Origin: Gilvibacter sp.
GTDB lineage: Bacteria > Bacteroidota > Bacteroidia > Flavobacteriales > Flavobacteriaceae
Length of the DNA stretch: 64,000 nucleotides
Direction of reading: 5' to 3'
Assembly: GCF_013214815.1 (NCBI RefSeq)
Contig: NZ_JABSPU010000006.1
Location: 1-64,000 of the forward strand
Of the stretch, positions 1 through 10,176 are shown in pieces (within the stretch, counting starts at the first letter, position 1; each line of letters opens with the position of its first letter). The notes beneath the pieces are model-generated. The model saw only the letters and a program-made list of their open reading frames with translations, was not told the origin of the DNA and ran no database searches. The position numbers were made by a program, and so were the translations under genes.

Positions 1-3000
1 GTTGATTATACGGTGATCTTCAATGAAGATGCCGTCAAGGTTTCAGGAGATGATTGTGGTTTAACTCTAACCGGAACTGCTACAGGGACTATAGATAATG
101 TGAGTGGATCTGCAACAACCTACACGGTTTCGATCTCTGGAATTTCTGGAGAGGGTAGTTTGAGATTGGACCTGCTTTCGGGTACCGATATAGAGGATAC
201 AGACGGCAATACGCCCCCAGATCCGTTTACCGAAGGAGAAGTGCATTTGGTGTCTTCATGCTTTGTAGAGACCTTTGAGTCATTGGCTGTTGATGCCAAT
301 ACATGGACGCGTGCCGGAGTTCCTTTTACCACGAGCTCAACCAATTTTAGCGTAGATGAATTTATAGGAGCTGGAGCAGGTGCTTCAGACCGATATTTAG
401 ATAATGTAGATGATCAAGGTGTAGATAAGACCTATTCCATCAGTGTGACTAATACTGCACTGCTCTATATGGAAAGTTTTGAAGTTTTTGTTTCTTCTGA
501 GGCGGACGGCGCCAATCCAACCAACGACGGTTCTTTGACCGTGCGCGGATTATTAGATGGTGTTGAAGTTTACAGCTTTACAAAAACAGGCAGTTTCCCG
601 ACGACCTTTGGATCAACGAGTGGATTCTCTACGGTTGATTTTGCTACGGACGGAGCCTCAGACTTTTCTGGGGAAGACGTGGATGAAGTAGAGGTGACCA
701 TTAGCGGCAGTTTTATCTATGTGGCCGTAGACAACTTTAAATTCTGTGAAGACATTGTTGCTCCAATTGCCGTTTGTCAAGATGTTACAGCAGAGTTGGG
801 TGCAGAAGGTACCGTGCTAGTTGCCCCGACAGATGCTGATGCCGGTTCTACAGACAATGCTGCCCGTTTTTATCTCGGCTTTGAAACCACTGGTTTTGAT
901 TCAGAGACCACTGCAGGTAGTACCCCAGCAGACTACGGAGGCGGTACGTTCTTAATTAATGAATTTGCTTTTACTGTTTCAGTCACTGGTGATTACACAC
1001 CTGTGGCTACGGGAACTTCGGCTTCCGATGGAAACGTACTTACCTTCTTTAATGCAAAACCAGATTTGGGCACGAACCTGTTTGCTTCTCCGAATTATCT
1101 CGGCTTTGTAAACTACAACAATGCTGGTGTTTTGACAGCGTCAACTGGAGGCGCTACTTTCTCATTTGAAGCCGGTCAAACCTATTTCATGCATGTATTG
1201 ATCCCAGATCCTGGTGCTTTTGGAATGTCATCGGTTTCTTGGGACATGAGCATTATTGCTGATGCACCTTTGGAATATACTTGTTCTGACGTCGGAACCA
1301 TTACAGAAACCCTTTATGCTTTTGACGATGCCGGTAATATTGACAGTTGTTCTACAGATATCACCGTAAGCGCTCGTATCACAGATTGGGACGGTGGCGC
1401 CTGGACCAATGGAGTTCCAGACCTAGGGGCTGTTGCGGCTTTCTCTGGAGATTATGATACAGTAACTGGTAGTATTGAAAGCTGTAGCTGTATTATAGGA
1501 TTGGGAACAGTGACTGTGAATGCGGGAGATTACCTTTTGGCGACAGAAGATATCACCGTAGGGATCAATGGTAATCTGGTTGTAGAACACGAAGGTTCTG
1601 TGGTGCAGACTTCAGAGACTGCTGTTACAACCAATAACGGAACCATCAGTGTACGAAAAACAACACCTAGTTTAAGTTTACGAGACTTTTCAATTTTAGG
1701 CTCGCCCATGAGCATGCAAGCAGATGCTGCCTTGTACGATCCAATGCGAGTACGCATGTTTAGTCACAATACGTTGAATTTTGTGCCTAATGCCGATGTT
1801 GCTGCTGCTTTTCCATCCGCAGAAAACTTTGCCGATGACAACGGAGACAATTGGTCGCCTTTTACAGGAACCTTAAACGTTGCAGAAGGTTATATGTTTA
1901 GAAGACGCGGTACAGATCCGGGAGCTTCTGGAGTCTTCGATATTGAATTCAATACGGGAACGCTAAACAGCGGACCGCTTGATATCTCTGCAGTGTTCAA
2001 TACCGACCAAAATTCAAGCCCGAATATCATCAGCAACCCGTACGCTTCGGCTATAAATGCTGACGCTTTTATCGCGGCAAATTCAACAATAATATCCACC
2101 CTTTATTTCTGGGAGCATTTAACGGCGCCTTCGGCCGCTTATCCTGGTTATGATGATCTCAATTATGATATGGGAGATATTTCTATGTACACTACAGGTT
2201 CAGGAGGAGTGGCTGCCGCCAATGGTGGTGCGGCTCCGACAGGCTTTATTTCTTCCGCTCAAGGCTTTGGTTATAAGGCAGCAGCAGCAGGAACGGTTAG
2301 TTTTGCTAATTCCATGCGTGTCACTGGGCCGAATGATACTTTTAGAATGACTGAGCCAGTTCAAAGAGATCGGATTTGGTTAAACTTGACCAATGAGACC
2401 TATGAACTAAGATCTCAGGCGTTGATTGCCTTTGTGGACGATGCTACTGAGGCTATGGAACCACATTTTGACGCCAAGCGATTGGCAACTCCAGTTTCTA
2501 TATATTCTCAATTAATCACTGGAGAAGAGCTGGCCATAAACGGTTTGCCAGTTTGGAATGTTGAAGCAGAGGTTAGCCTGGGTATGAGTAGCATGATAGA
2601 AGCTGATGCAGTATTTACGATTAGCATCGCTGATATGGAATTCAATACCATGCCGGAGGACACTCAAGTGTATTTGATCGATCACGAACTCAATACGCAA
2701 ACCAACTTAACGGAAGGTGATTACGTCTTCAGAGCGCTTAACGGTACTTATGACAATCGTTTCAGTTTGGTCTTTGAAGAGCGTGTGTTGGGTGTGGATG
2801 ACGAATCATTAGAGCTTGTGGGGCTTTATCCGAACCCGGCTCAAGATAACGTCACCTTAAATGCTCCAAACGGTGTGATACTTGAAAATGTGGTGATCTA
2901 TGATATCCGGGGACGTCAAGTAGCACAACATGAATTGAGCGGAGATCAGTCCAGCTTCAGTGTTGCTGAGCTTGAAGCCGCAATTTATGTGCTGAATATT

Positions 3001-3045
3001 ACTACCGATTCAGGGGTATTTAGCCTTAGACTTATCAAAGAGTAG
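1..3045 (+). CDS. T9SS type A sorting domain-containing surface protein, HYR-like segment, 5'-truncated by window edge
   Basis: Frame is open from base 1 (VDYTVIFNEDAV...); 'APIAVCQDVTAELGAEGTVLVAP' HYR-like segment; C-terminal 'LVGLYPNPAQDNVTLNAPN...IYDIRGRQV...YVLNITTDSGVFSLRLIKE' is a typical Por secretion tail. Confidence 0.85.
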   Translation, partial: VDYTVIFNEDAVKVSGDDCGLTLTGTATGTIDNVSGSATTYTVSISGISGEGSLRLDLLSGTDIEDTDGNTPPDPFTEGEVHLVSSCFVETFESLAVDANTWTRAGVPFTTSSTNFSVDEFIGAGAGASDRYLDNVDDQGVDKTYSISVTNTALLYMESFEVFVSSEADGANPTNDGSLTVRGLLDGVEVYSFTKTGSFPTTFGSTSGFSTVDFATDGASDFSGEDVDEVEVTISGSFIYVAVDNFKFCEDIVAPIAVCQDVTAELGAEGTVLVAPTDADAGSTDNAARFYLGFETTGFDSETTAGSTPADYGGGTFLINEFAFTVSVTGDYTPVATGTSASDGNVLTFFNAKPDLGTNLFASPNYLGFVNYNNAGVLTASTGGATFSFEAGQTYFMHVLIPDPGAFGMSSVSWDMSIIADAPLEYTCSDVGTITETLYAFDDAGNIDSCSTDITVSARITDWDGGAWTNGVPDLGAVAAFSGDYDTVTGSIESCSCIIGLGTVTVNAGDYLLATEDITVGINGNLVVEHEGSVVQTSETAVTTNNGTISVRKTTPSLSLRDFSILGSPMSMQADAALYDPMRVRMFSHNTLNFVPNADVAAAFPSAENFADDNGDNWSPFTGTLNVAEGYMFRRRGTDPGASGVFDIEFNTGTLNSGPLDISAVFNTDQNSSPNIISNPYASAINADAFIAANSTIISTLYFWEHLTAPSAAYPGYDDLNYDMGDISMYTTGSGGVAAANGGAAPTGFISSAQGFGYKAAAAGTVSFANSMRVTGPNDTFRMTEPVQRDRIWLNLTNETYELRSQALIAFVDDATEAMEPHFDAKRLATPVSIYSQLITGEELAINGLPVWNVEAEVSLGMSSMIEADAVFTISIADMEFNTMPEDTQVYLIDHELNTQTNLTEGDYVFRALNGTYDNRFSLVFEERVLGVDDESLELVGLYPNPAQDNVTLNAPNGVILENVVIYDIRGRQVAQHELSGDQSSFSVAELEAAIYVLNITTDSGVFSLRLIKE

Positions 3046-3065
3046 GCTTACTTTTAAAACTTTTG

Positions 3066-3101
3066 AAAGTGCCAGTTATTCAATTAATTGGCACTTTTTT
3101 T
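3066..3101 (+). terminator. Rho-independent terminator
   Basis: AAAGTGCCA-N14-TGGCACTTT followed by a T run, just after the stop at 3045. Confidence 0.8.
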
Positions 3102-3131
3102 ATGACATCCTTAACAAAATGCAGTTTTTCC

Positions 3132-3161
3132 TTGTATTTCGTCGTTTAAATGCTATTTTTG
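3132..3161 (+). promoter_or_regulatory. Bacteroidetes-type promoter for the M36 peptidase gene
   Basis: TTG (3132-3134), 19-nt spacer, TATTTTTG (3154-3161) matching -33 TTG / -7 TAnnTTTG, 57 nt upstream of the ATG. Confidence 0.6.
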
Positions 3162-3217
3162 ACGACTAACACACACTAAATCAATCCCCTTAACAACAAC
3201 CCTTTAACCGTAAAATT

Positions 3218-6200
3218 ATGCATCTTAATTACTTAACTGTCTCAGAATCAGTTAGAAAAGCCCTTTATGGTGTTTTTGTTTTCTTGATCTTTGGAGCTGT
3301 TTCTACAGCTTACGGACAATCCCGCAACTTTAGTTTAGATCAAAAACTACAGGAATTGGTTGAAAATGAAAGCCTTTTCCAAGAAGATGCTGCTTACATC
3401 ATCACTGCGGAACACACCAGTGAAGTAAGTGGAACTCATCACGTTTATTTTGTTCAAGCAATTAATGGTATTCCTGTTAAAGGAACCGAATCGAGCATAC
3501 ATATTAATGCCGACGGTAAGCTGAGCAATTTCAACAATAAGATGATCAAAAATCTTTACAACCATGCTCAGACTTTAGGTAGCTCAAGCATGACCGCAGA
3601 GATGGCCATTCAAAATGTTGCTACGCGTATGGTTTACAGCATGACGGAGAGCCTTACGCAACTAGAACGTAAAGAAAATGGCGTTGTCCTTTATAGCAAA
3701 GCGGGAATCTCAGAGCGAGAAATTCCGACCCAATTAGTTTATCACTATGCTGATAAAGGAGGTTTGACACTAGCTTATGAACTCTCCATTGCGGAAACTC
3801 GCAGTGCAGATTGGTACAACTTCTTTGTAGATGCCAAGTCTGGTGATATCATCACTAAATTCAATTATACAAATTACTGTGACTTTGGTCACGACCACAG
3901 CCACGATGTGCCATTTATTGGACCCCATGCGGCTCCAACAACGGTAGAAGCTTATACACCAACTATGGTGGTAAATGCAGCTTCGCCAGTTCCAGCACAA
4001 TACCGCGTTTATGCAATTCCGGATGAATCTCCCAACCACAGTACGGGTCGCGTTCTTGTGGTAAATCCAGAAAATACCAATGCCTCTCCTTATGGATGGC
4101 ACGATACCAATGGGGTAACCGGTGCGGAATTTACTAATACCCGTGGTAACAATACACACACCTATGAGGATGGTGATAATGCTGGTTTCTCCCCAGATGG
4201 AGGTGCGAGTTTGGATTTTGATTATACATTAACCATTCCATATACAACAGCTAACCAATCAGAGTCTGCTGCAATTACAAACTTATTCTATTGGACCAAC
4301 ATTATTCATGACGTACTTTATGAATATGGATTTACGGAACAAGCGGGTAACTTCCAAGAGAACAATTACGGTAACGGTGGAGCTGGAGGAGATTCTGTAG
4401 ATGCAGAAGCTCAGGACGGTTCTGGAACTTGTAACGCAAACTTTGGTACCCCTGCGGATGGAGGTAACCCAAGAATGCAGATGTATGTTTGTGATATCAA
4501 CGGAAACGGTCAATTTGCCGATGGTGATTTTGACAACCTTGTAATTGCGCACGAATATGGACACGGATGGTCTAACCGTTTGACAGGTGGTCCAGCTGCT
4601 GCAGGTTGTTTGGGTAACCAAGAACAAATGGGAGAAGGTTGGAGTGACTTCTTAGGTCTAATTTTGACCATGAAGCCGGCAGATGCTTCTAACACCAACC
4701 GTCCTGTAGGTACCTTCTTGTTTGAAGAGCCAACTACTGGTGGAGGAATTCGTCCTCAACCATATAACCGTGAAAATAACACACAGACTTATAACGACAT
4801 TACAACAGCTTCAGTTCCTCACGGAGTTGGATCTGTTTGGGCTACTATGCTTTGGGAAATGACTTGGGATCTTATCGATGTTTACGGATGGGATGCTGAT
4901 ATTTACGCCGGAACAGGAGGTAACAATATTGCCTTGAATTTGGTTTCTGAAGCAATGAAATTGCAACCGTGTAGCCCTGGTTTTGTAGATGGACGTGATG
5001 CTATTCTACAAGCTGATGCCAATATTTACGGCGGTGCGAACCAGTGTTTGATCTGGGGTGCTTTTGCCAGAAGAGGTCTTGGATTAAATGCAAGCCAAGG
5101 TTCTTCAGCAAGCCGATCTGATGGAACTGAGGATTACACTTTGCCAGATGCTAGCTTTAGCCTTGTAGGCGGAGATACTTTTTGTGCTACAGAAGGTGTT
5201 CAAACCCTAAGTGGAGGTATTGCTTTGGGAACTGGTACATACAGTGGTCCGGGAGTATCTGATAATGGAGACAATACTTTTGACTTTGATCCTTCTGCCG
5301 CAGGTGTTGGTTCACATACCATTACTTTTAGTGCTTTGAACTGTGACGGATCTTCAGGGACTCCATCTCAAACCATTACGGTTACTGACGGAAATCCTGT
5401 ATTAGTTTGTCAAGATACGACCATCACTCTTGATGGTGCTGGAAATGCTACCTTGACAGATCCAGATGTGATCGCAAACCTATTACCGGGTGATGGATAC
5501 ACTATTGATCAAACAGGAACTTATGCTCCTATGGATATCTCAACGGGATCAACAAGTGTTACGCTTGCTGATGACGCCGGTACAGCTGCTATCTCTTTAG
5601 GCTTTGACTTTAGCTTCTTTGGAGTGACTTACAGTGCTGTTCACATTACCTCAAACGGGTACATATCTTTTGATACGAATGACCTTACTGATTACACTAA
5701 CGATGCGCTACCATCAACCACACTACCGGACAATATGATCGCCGCGGTTTGGGATGATTGGAGACCTCTTGGTGGTGAAACGATCCGATATAAGACAGAA
5801 GGTACTGCACCAAACAGAGTGTTTGTTGTAGATTATATCAACATGCCACACTGGGAGGATACTTCCTTATTGAATACCTTCCAAGTACAATTGTACGAGG
5901 CAGACAGCAGAATTGAGATCCACTCAACAGCGATCACCTCTGATGGTGGTACTCGTACGCAAGGGATCGAGAATGTTGGAGGAACGACAGCTTATGTAGT
6001 TCCTGGAAGAAATGGCACAGACTGGACGGTTACTAATGATTTTGTAGCCTTTATTCCAGAAGTGGCTGGATTGGCAGAAAACTGTGGCAACTCGGTGACC
6101 GTATCTCTGAGCCAGACTGCTTTTACTTGTGCTGATCTTGGAGAGAATATAGTAACCATTACTGCAGACGACGGTGCTGGAGGAATCACTACTTGCGATG

Positions 6201-7888
6201 TGACTGTTACTGTTGAAGGAACAGGAGCCACCTTCTCTGGAGGTTCTTGGGATGTAACTCCAACAGCCGGAACTATTGCTACAATTGCTAGTAATTACGA
6301 TACTGCAACCGATGGAGATATTACCGCCTGTTCTTGTGATATTGACCCATCAGCGACGCTTACTATTGGAGCTGGAGGGACACTGAGTGCAGTAGGTAAT
6401 ATTAATGTTGATGGTACTTTGGATGTACAACACGAAGGATCCGTAGTACAGATTAATGATGATGCTGTGGTGAATAACAACGGTAGCATTATTGTTCGTA
6501 AAACTTCTCCTAGTTTGGATAACCGAGACTTTATGGTTGTGGGGAATCCAATGACGGGAAGCACGCGCGCCAATACCTTTGGAACAGCAATTATCTTTAG
6601 AAATCACAATACAGCGGACTTCGTACCAAACCCTGCGGTAGCTGCTGCAGATCCAACTGCGGAGAACTGGGCAGATGATGACGGTAATAACTGGGTGAAT
6701 TACTCAGGTGCTATCAATCCTGGAGAGGGATATATCTTGTTGCCACAAGCTGCTGCAACTGTACCAGATAATGCTGTGTATAATTTCATTTATGACGACG
6801 GAACTCTTAACAATGGTGTGATTACATTCGATGCTGGATATAACGGTTCTCAGAATGCCAGTGCGAACGTAACGGCCAACCCTTATGCATCTGCTATTGA
6901 TGCGGAGGCCTTTATTGCCGCTAACAGCGCTGTAACTGGAAACACCATTTATTTTTGGAACCACATCAATAAACCAAGTGCTTCATATGCAGGTTACAAC
7001 GAGGCCAACTACAATATGGGAGATATTTCCATGTATGTGGCCACTGTAGGAGGAACTGCTGCTGCTAATGGTGGAGATGCACCTACGCAATATATTGCCT
7101 CCGGACAAGGATTTGGATTTAAGGCTGTAGCTGCAGGAACAGTAACCTATCAAAATGATCAACGTGTGGTTGGTAATAATACCGGATACAAATCATTTGA
7201 TGCTTCTAAGGTGCGTGTTTGGCTGAACGTGAACAACGATACCTATAAACTAGGAAGTCAAATGTTAGTGGCCTTTATGGAGGGTGCTACCGCTGATTTT
7301 GAAAATGAGTTTGACGCCAAACGTTTGAGTACTCCAGTTTCTTTATTCTCTACGGTGGCAACTGGCGAGCAGTTGACCATTCAAGCGCGTGAGGCTTTTG
7401 ACATGAGCGCGCAAATTCAAGTAGGATTCCGCTCGCAGATTGAGGAGAATCAATTATTCACCATTTCATTGGCTGATATAGAGCTAGGAACTCTAGCAAC
7501 TGACGTGGATGTCTTTATTGAAGATCAAGTGACAGGTGCTATCACCAACTTAAGCACAGGGAACTACAGCTTTGCTGCAGATGCCGGTTTAGATGATGAT
7601 CGTTTCTTAGTATTCTTTGAGGAGAAGGTACTCAGTACCGACGACAACCAGATCAACAACCTAAACGTTGTGCCAAACCCAACTACTGGTATGGTACGCG
7701 TAGTTGCGCCATCAGCAACTATTGAAGCGGTTGAGGTTCGCGATATTCGCGGTCGTCTGATCACAAACAAGACCTACACAGTGACAGAAAGTGTTGAACT
7801 TGATCTTACCGGATTGGATACTGCGATCTACTTTGTGAAAGTCTTCACTACAGAAGGAACCATTGTTAAACGAGTGATCAAGCAATAA
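3218..7888 (+). CDS. M36 family metallopeptidase (fungalysin-like), T9SS type A sorting domain
   Basis: N-terminal signal peptide and FTP-like propeptide; 'VIAHEYGHGWSNRLTGG' zinc motif and downstream 'EQMGEGWSD'; C-terminal 'LNVVPNPTTGMVRV...IVKRVIKQ' sorting tail. Confidence 0.93.
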   Translation: MHLNYLTVSESVRKALYGVFVFLIFGAVSTAYGQSRNFSLDQKLQELVENESLFQEDAAYIITAEHTSEVSGTHHVYFVQAINGIPVKGTESSIHINADGKLSNFNNKMIKNLYNHAQTLGSSSMTAEMAIQNVATRMVYSMTESLTQLERKENGVVLYSKAGISEREIPTQLVYHYADKGGLTLAYELSIAETRSADWYNFFVDAKSGDIITKFNYTNYCDFGHDHSHDVPFIGPHAAPTTVEAYTPTMVVNAASPVPAQYRVYAIPDESPNHSTGRVLVVNPENTNASPYGWHDTNGVTGAEFTNTRGNNTHTYEDGDNAGFSPDGGASLDFDYTLTIPYTTANQSESAAITNLFYWTNIIHDVLYEYGFTEQAGNFQENNYGNGGAGGDSVDAEAQDGSGTCNANFGTPADGGNPRMQMYVCDINGNGQFADGDFDNLVIAHEYGHGWSNRLTGGPAAAGCLGNQEQMGEGWSDFLGLILTMKPADASNTNRPVGTFLFEEPTTGGGIRPQPYNRENNTQTYNDITTASVPHGVGSVWATMLWEMTWDLIDVYGWDADIYAGTGGNNIALNLVSEAMKLQPCSPGFVDGRDAILQADANIYGGANQCLIWGAFARRGLGLNASQGSSASRSDGTEDYTLPDASFSLVGGDTFCATEGVQTLSGGIALGTGTYSGPGVSDNGDNTFDFDPSAAGVGSHTITFSALNCDGSSGTPSQTITVTDGNPVLVCQDTTITLDGAGNATLTDPDVIANLLPGDGYTIDQTGTYAPMDISTGSTSVTLADDAGTAAISLGFDFSFFGVTYSAVHITSNGYISFDTNDLTDYTNDALPSTTLPDNMIAAVWDDWRPLGGETIRYKTEGTAPNRVFVVDYINMPHWEDTSLLNTFQVQLYEADSRIEIHSTAITSDGGTRTQGIENVGGTTAYVVPGRNGTDWTVTNDFVAFIPEVAGLAENCGNSVTVSLSQTAFTCADLGENIVTITADDGAGGITTCDVTVTVEGTGATFSGGSWDVTPTAGTIATIASNYDTATDGDITACSCDIDPSATLTIGAGGTLSAVGNINVDGTLDVQHEGSVVQINDDAVVNNNGSIIVRKTSPSLDNRDFMVVGNPMTGSTRANTFGTAIIFRNHNTADFVPNPAVAAADPTAENWADDDGNNWVNYSGAINPGEGYILLPQAAATVPDNAVYNFIYDDGTLNNGVITFDAGYNGSQNASANVTANPYASAIDAEAFIAANSAVTGNTIYFWNHINKPSASYAGYNEANYNMGDISMYVATVGGTAAANGGDAPTQYIASGQGFGFKAVAAGTVTYQNDQRVVGNNTGYKSFDASKVRVWLNVNNDTYKLGSQMLVAFMEGATADFENEFDAKRLSTPVSLFSTVATGEQLTIQAREAFDMSAQIQVGFRSQIEENQLFTISLADIELGTLATDVDVFIEDQVTGAITNLSTGNYSFAADAGLDDDRFLVFFEEKVLSTDDNQINNLNVVPNPTTGMVRVVAPSATIEAVEVRDIRGRLITNKTYTVTESVELDLTGLDTAIYFVKVFTTEGTIVKRVIKQ

Positions 7889-7909
7889 TTAAATTGCTCA
7901 GATATAGAA

Positions 7910-7938
7910 AAAACCGGTACTAAAGTGCCGGTTTTTTT
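7910..7938 (+). terminator. Rho-independent terminator
   Basis: AAAACCGGTAC-TAAA-GTGCCGGTTTTTTT hairpin. Confidence 0.8.
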
Positions 7939-7949
7939 GTTATATCCTT

Positions 7950-8816
7950 ATGCGTAAACTTTTATTTCTGCTTGTTGTTGGATTGGCGATCTTTCTGTTG
8001 TCGCGCACAGAGAAGGGACAGGTAGTCACCCAAGTGGCTAAGAGTTATGTGGTCAGTCCGAATTATATAGAGGAGCAAGGCAATACAGTTGCCAGCCGTG
8101 TTAAGCTTCCAGAAAACTACGCACGTGTTCCATATCCGGCTGGAAGTTTTCAGCAGTATTTGAGAAGTTTTAAACTTTTACCTGCAGGCGCTGAGGTAAT
8201 CAACTATACGGGCAAATCCTATGTGTATCAACGTGGCCATGTCGGTGTGTTGGATCTTTCTGTTCCGGATAACGGCCTTCAGCAATGCGCAGATGCCTTA
8301 ATTCGATTGCGAGCAGAATACCTTTGGCAAGCAGGTAGAAAGGACGAGATAGGCTTTAATTTCACATCCGGAGATTATTGTTCGTGGAAGTATTACGCCC
8401 AAGGCTATCGTCCGGTGATCAACGGTAATGATGTTCGTTTTGAAAAGTCCGCATCCGCAGATCACAGCAAAGCCAATTTTTATCGTTATCTCAATTTGAT
8501 CTTTACCTATTCAGGAACGCGGTCTTTGCATGATGAACTCATTCATATTACAGATCCCGATGAAATGCAGCTCGGAGACATGCTCGTTTATCCGGGTTTT
8601 CCAGGGCATATAATTATGGCTGTAGATGAGATTAGTAATGCCAACGGCGAGAAATTATTTATTTTTGCACAAGGGAATACACCTGCACAAAGTGTGCATA
8701 TGCTCAAGAATCTCAACGATTCTAAACGAAGTCCTTGGTATGAGTATCCCCAAGGAGATTCTTTTGGAATTCCCACCTATACATTCACGGAATTTAAGTG
8801 CATTAGATTTAAATAA
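7950..8816 (+). CDS. DUF4846 domain-containing protein
   Basis: Sequence resembles the DUF4846 family ('YAGSFQQYLRSFKLLP...', 'QCADALIRLRAEYLW', 'GDMLVYPGFPGHIIMAVD'); N-terminal signal/TM. Confidence 0.75.
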   Translation: MRKLLFLLVVGLAIFLLSRTEKGQVVTQVAKSYVVSPNYIEEQGNTVASRVKLPENYARVPYPAGSFQQYLRSFKLLPAGAEVINYTGKSYVYQRGHVGVLDLSVPDNGLQQCADALIRLRAEYLWQAGRKDEIGFNFTSGDYCSWKYYAQGYRPVINGNDVRFEKSASADHSKANFYRYLNLIFTYSGTRSLHDELIHITDPDEMQLGDMLVYPGFPGHIIMAVDEISNANGEKLFIFAQGNTPAQSVHMLKNLNDSKRSPWYEYPQGDSFGIPTYTFTEFKCIRFK

Positions 8817-9176
8817 ATGACCCCATTATCACCACAGGAACTTCACAATTTGGCCATGAACATCGTGGGCAAGGATCTGGAGGAGCAAGGCTATGAGTTT
8901 TTAGGAGTGAACTCCAAACTCAAAAAGGATCCTCAGTTTGTGGCTCTTAAGAATAAAGATCTGCATTTTGTAATTGTGCGCGCCGTTGCCTATCCGCAAG
9001 ATGCCAAGGTTTATGATCCGGTGTTTATGCAAACCATCAAACAGCACGCAGATAAATTCAACGCCAAGACGTATTATGCCGGTGTTGGTTTGGGGCACGG
9101 CAGTGATTATGCCAAACCTCCTATTAAAGATGAATCCTATACAATGGTCTATCATGGTCTTCAAGAAATTATTTAA
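8817..9176 (+). CDS. Small protein of the type annotated 'Na+-translocating NADH-quinone reductase subunit F' in flavobacteria; too short to be true NqrF
   Basis: 119 aa, starts 1 nt after the upstream stop and overlaps the apbE start by 23 nt; no ferredoxin or FAD/NAD domain visible. Confidence 0.6.
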   Translation: MTPLSPQELHNLAMNIVGKDLEEQGYEFLGVNSKLKKDPQFVALKNKDLHFVIVRAVAYPQDAKVYDPVFMQTIKQHADKFNAKTYYAGVGLGHGSDYAKPPIKDESYTMVYHGLQEII

Positions 9177-10176
9177 AGTTGTTTTTGGCCTCTTTTTTGG
9201 GCTGATGCTAATCGGCTGTCAGGAAGGTACTCCGCAGTTACATACCCTGCAAGGAGGCGCATTCGGCACAACCTTTTCCATCAAATATTTTCATTCGGAG
9301 AAGATGGATTTGAGTACCGGCGTGGATTCTGTTATCAACGCGGTAAATCAATCCATGAGCACTTATTGGGAAGACAGCGATATCACGCGGATCAATCGCG
9401 GAGATTCCACCCAGGTTACTGATGCCATGTTTCAAGAGGTTTATAATTTGGCCCAACAGATCCACAGCGAGTCTGATGGATATTTTGATCCAACCATAGG
9501 TGTGCTTAGAAACGCTTACGGTTTTGGAGATGAAAAGCCCTTAGCGGTGATTGATAGCACCAGTTTGGATTCTTTAATGACTTACGTCGGATTTGATAAA
9601 GTAAAGCTCAATGCAGATGGGACCATTACCAAAGCGTATCCACAAATCTACTTTGATTTCAACGCCATCGCCAAAGGCTATGGAATTGACCGAATCGCGA
9701 CGTATATGTCTGGTCAAGGCTTGACGGATTATATCATAGAGTTGGGCGGTGAGGTTTATGCCTCCGGAATGAACTTAGAAAAGCAAACCCAATGGGTTGG
9801 AGGAATAGAAGCTGTTGATACCAATTTCCAAACGCGCGGTCTTCAAGCAGCAGTGAGGCTTGAAAACATTGCTATGGCAGCTTCTGGGAATTACCGTAAG
9901 TTTCGTGTAGATCCAGTCAGCGGAAAACGCTACGTACATACCTTAAATCCACTTACCGGATCGGCAGAGACCAGTGATGTGACCAGCGCTACCGTTTTGG
10001 CGAGTACCTGTGCAGCAGCAGACGCTTATGCGACAACCTTTATGGCTCTTGGATTGGATAAGTCTAAAGCGCTTTTAGAAAAGTTGGATGGTGTTGAGGC
10101 CTATTTGACCTATGCGGTTGCAGATTCCACAGCGGTTTTCTTTACAGCCGGATTTGAGCCTTTGCTCAAAGACTAA
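9154..10176 (+). CDS. apbE: FAD:protein FMN transferase (ApbE family lipoprotein)
   Basis: Start refined to MVFKKLFKVVFGLFFGLMLIGC (lipobox); 'FDFNAIAKGYGIDRIA', 'YIIELGGEV', 'HTLNPLTG', 'AADAYATTFMALG' are ApbE motifs. Confidence 0.92.
   Translation: MVFKKLFKVVFGLFFGLMLIGCQEGTPQLHTLQGGAFGTTFSIKYFHSEKMDLSTGVDSVINAVNQSMSTYWEDSDITRINRGDSTQVTDAMFQEVYNLAQQIHSESDGYFDPTIGVLRNAYGFGDEKPLAVIDSTSLDSLMTYVGFDKVKLNADGTITKAYPQIYFDFNAIAKGYGIDRIATYMSGQGLTDYIIELGGEVYASGMNLEKQTQWVGGIEAVDTNFQTRGLQAAVRLENIAMAASGNYRKFRVDPVSGKRYVHTLNPLTGSAETSDVTSATVLASTCAAADAYATTFMALGLDKSKALLEKLDGVEAYLTYAVADSTAVFFTAGFEPLLKD

Noticed and set aside
8974-9153. N-terminal extension of the apbE ORF
   Set aside because: Overlaps the upstream 119-aa gene; a lipoprotein signal peptide begins at 9154, so the true start is there.
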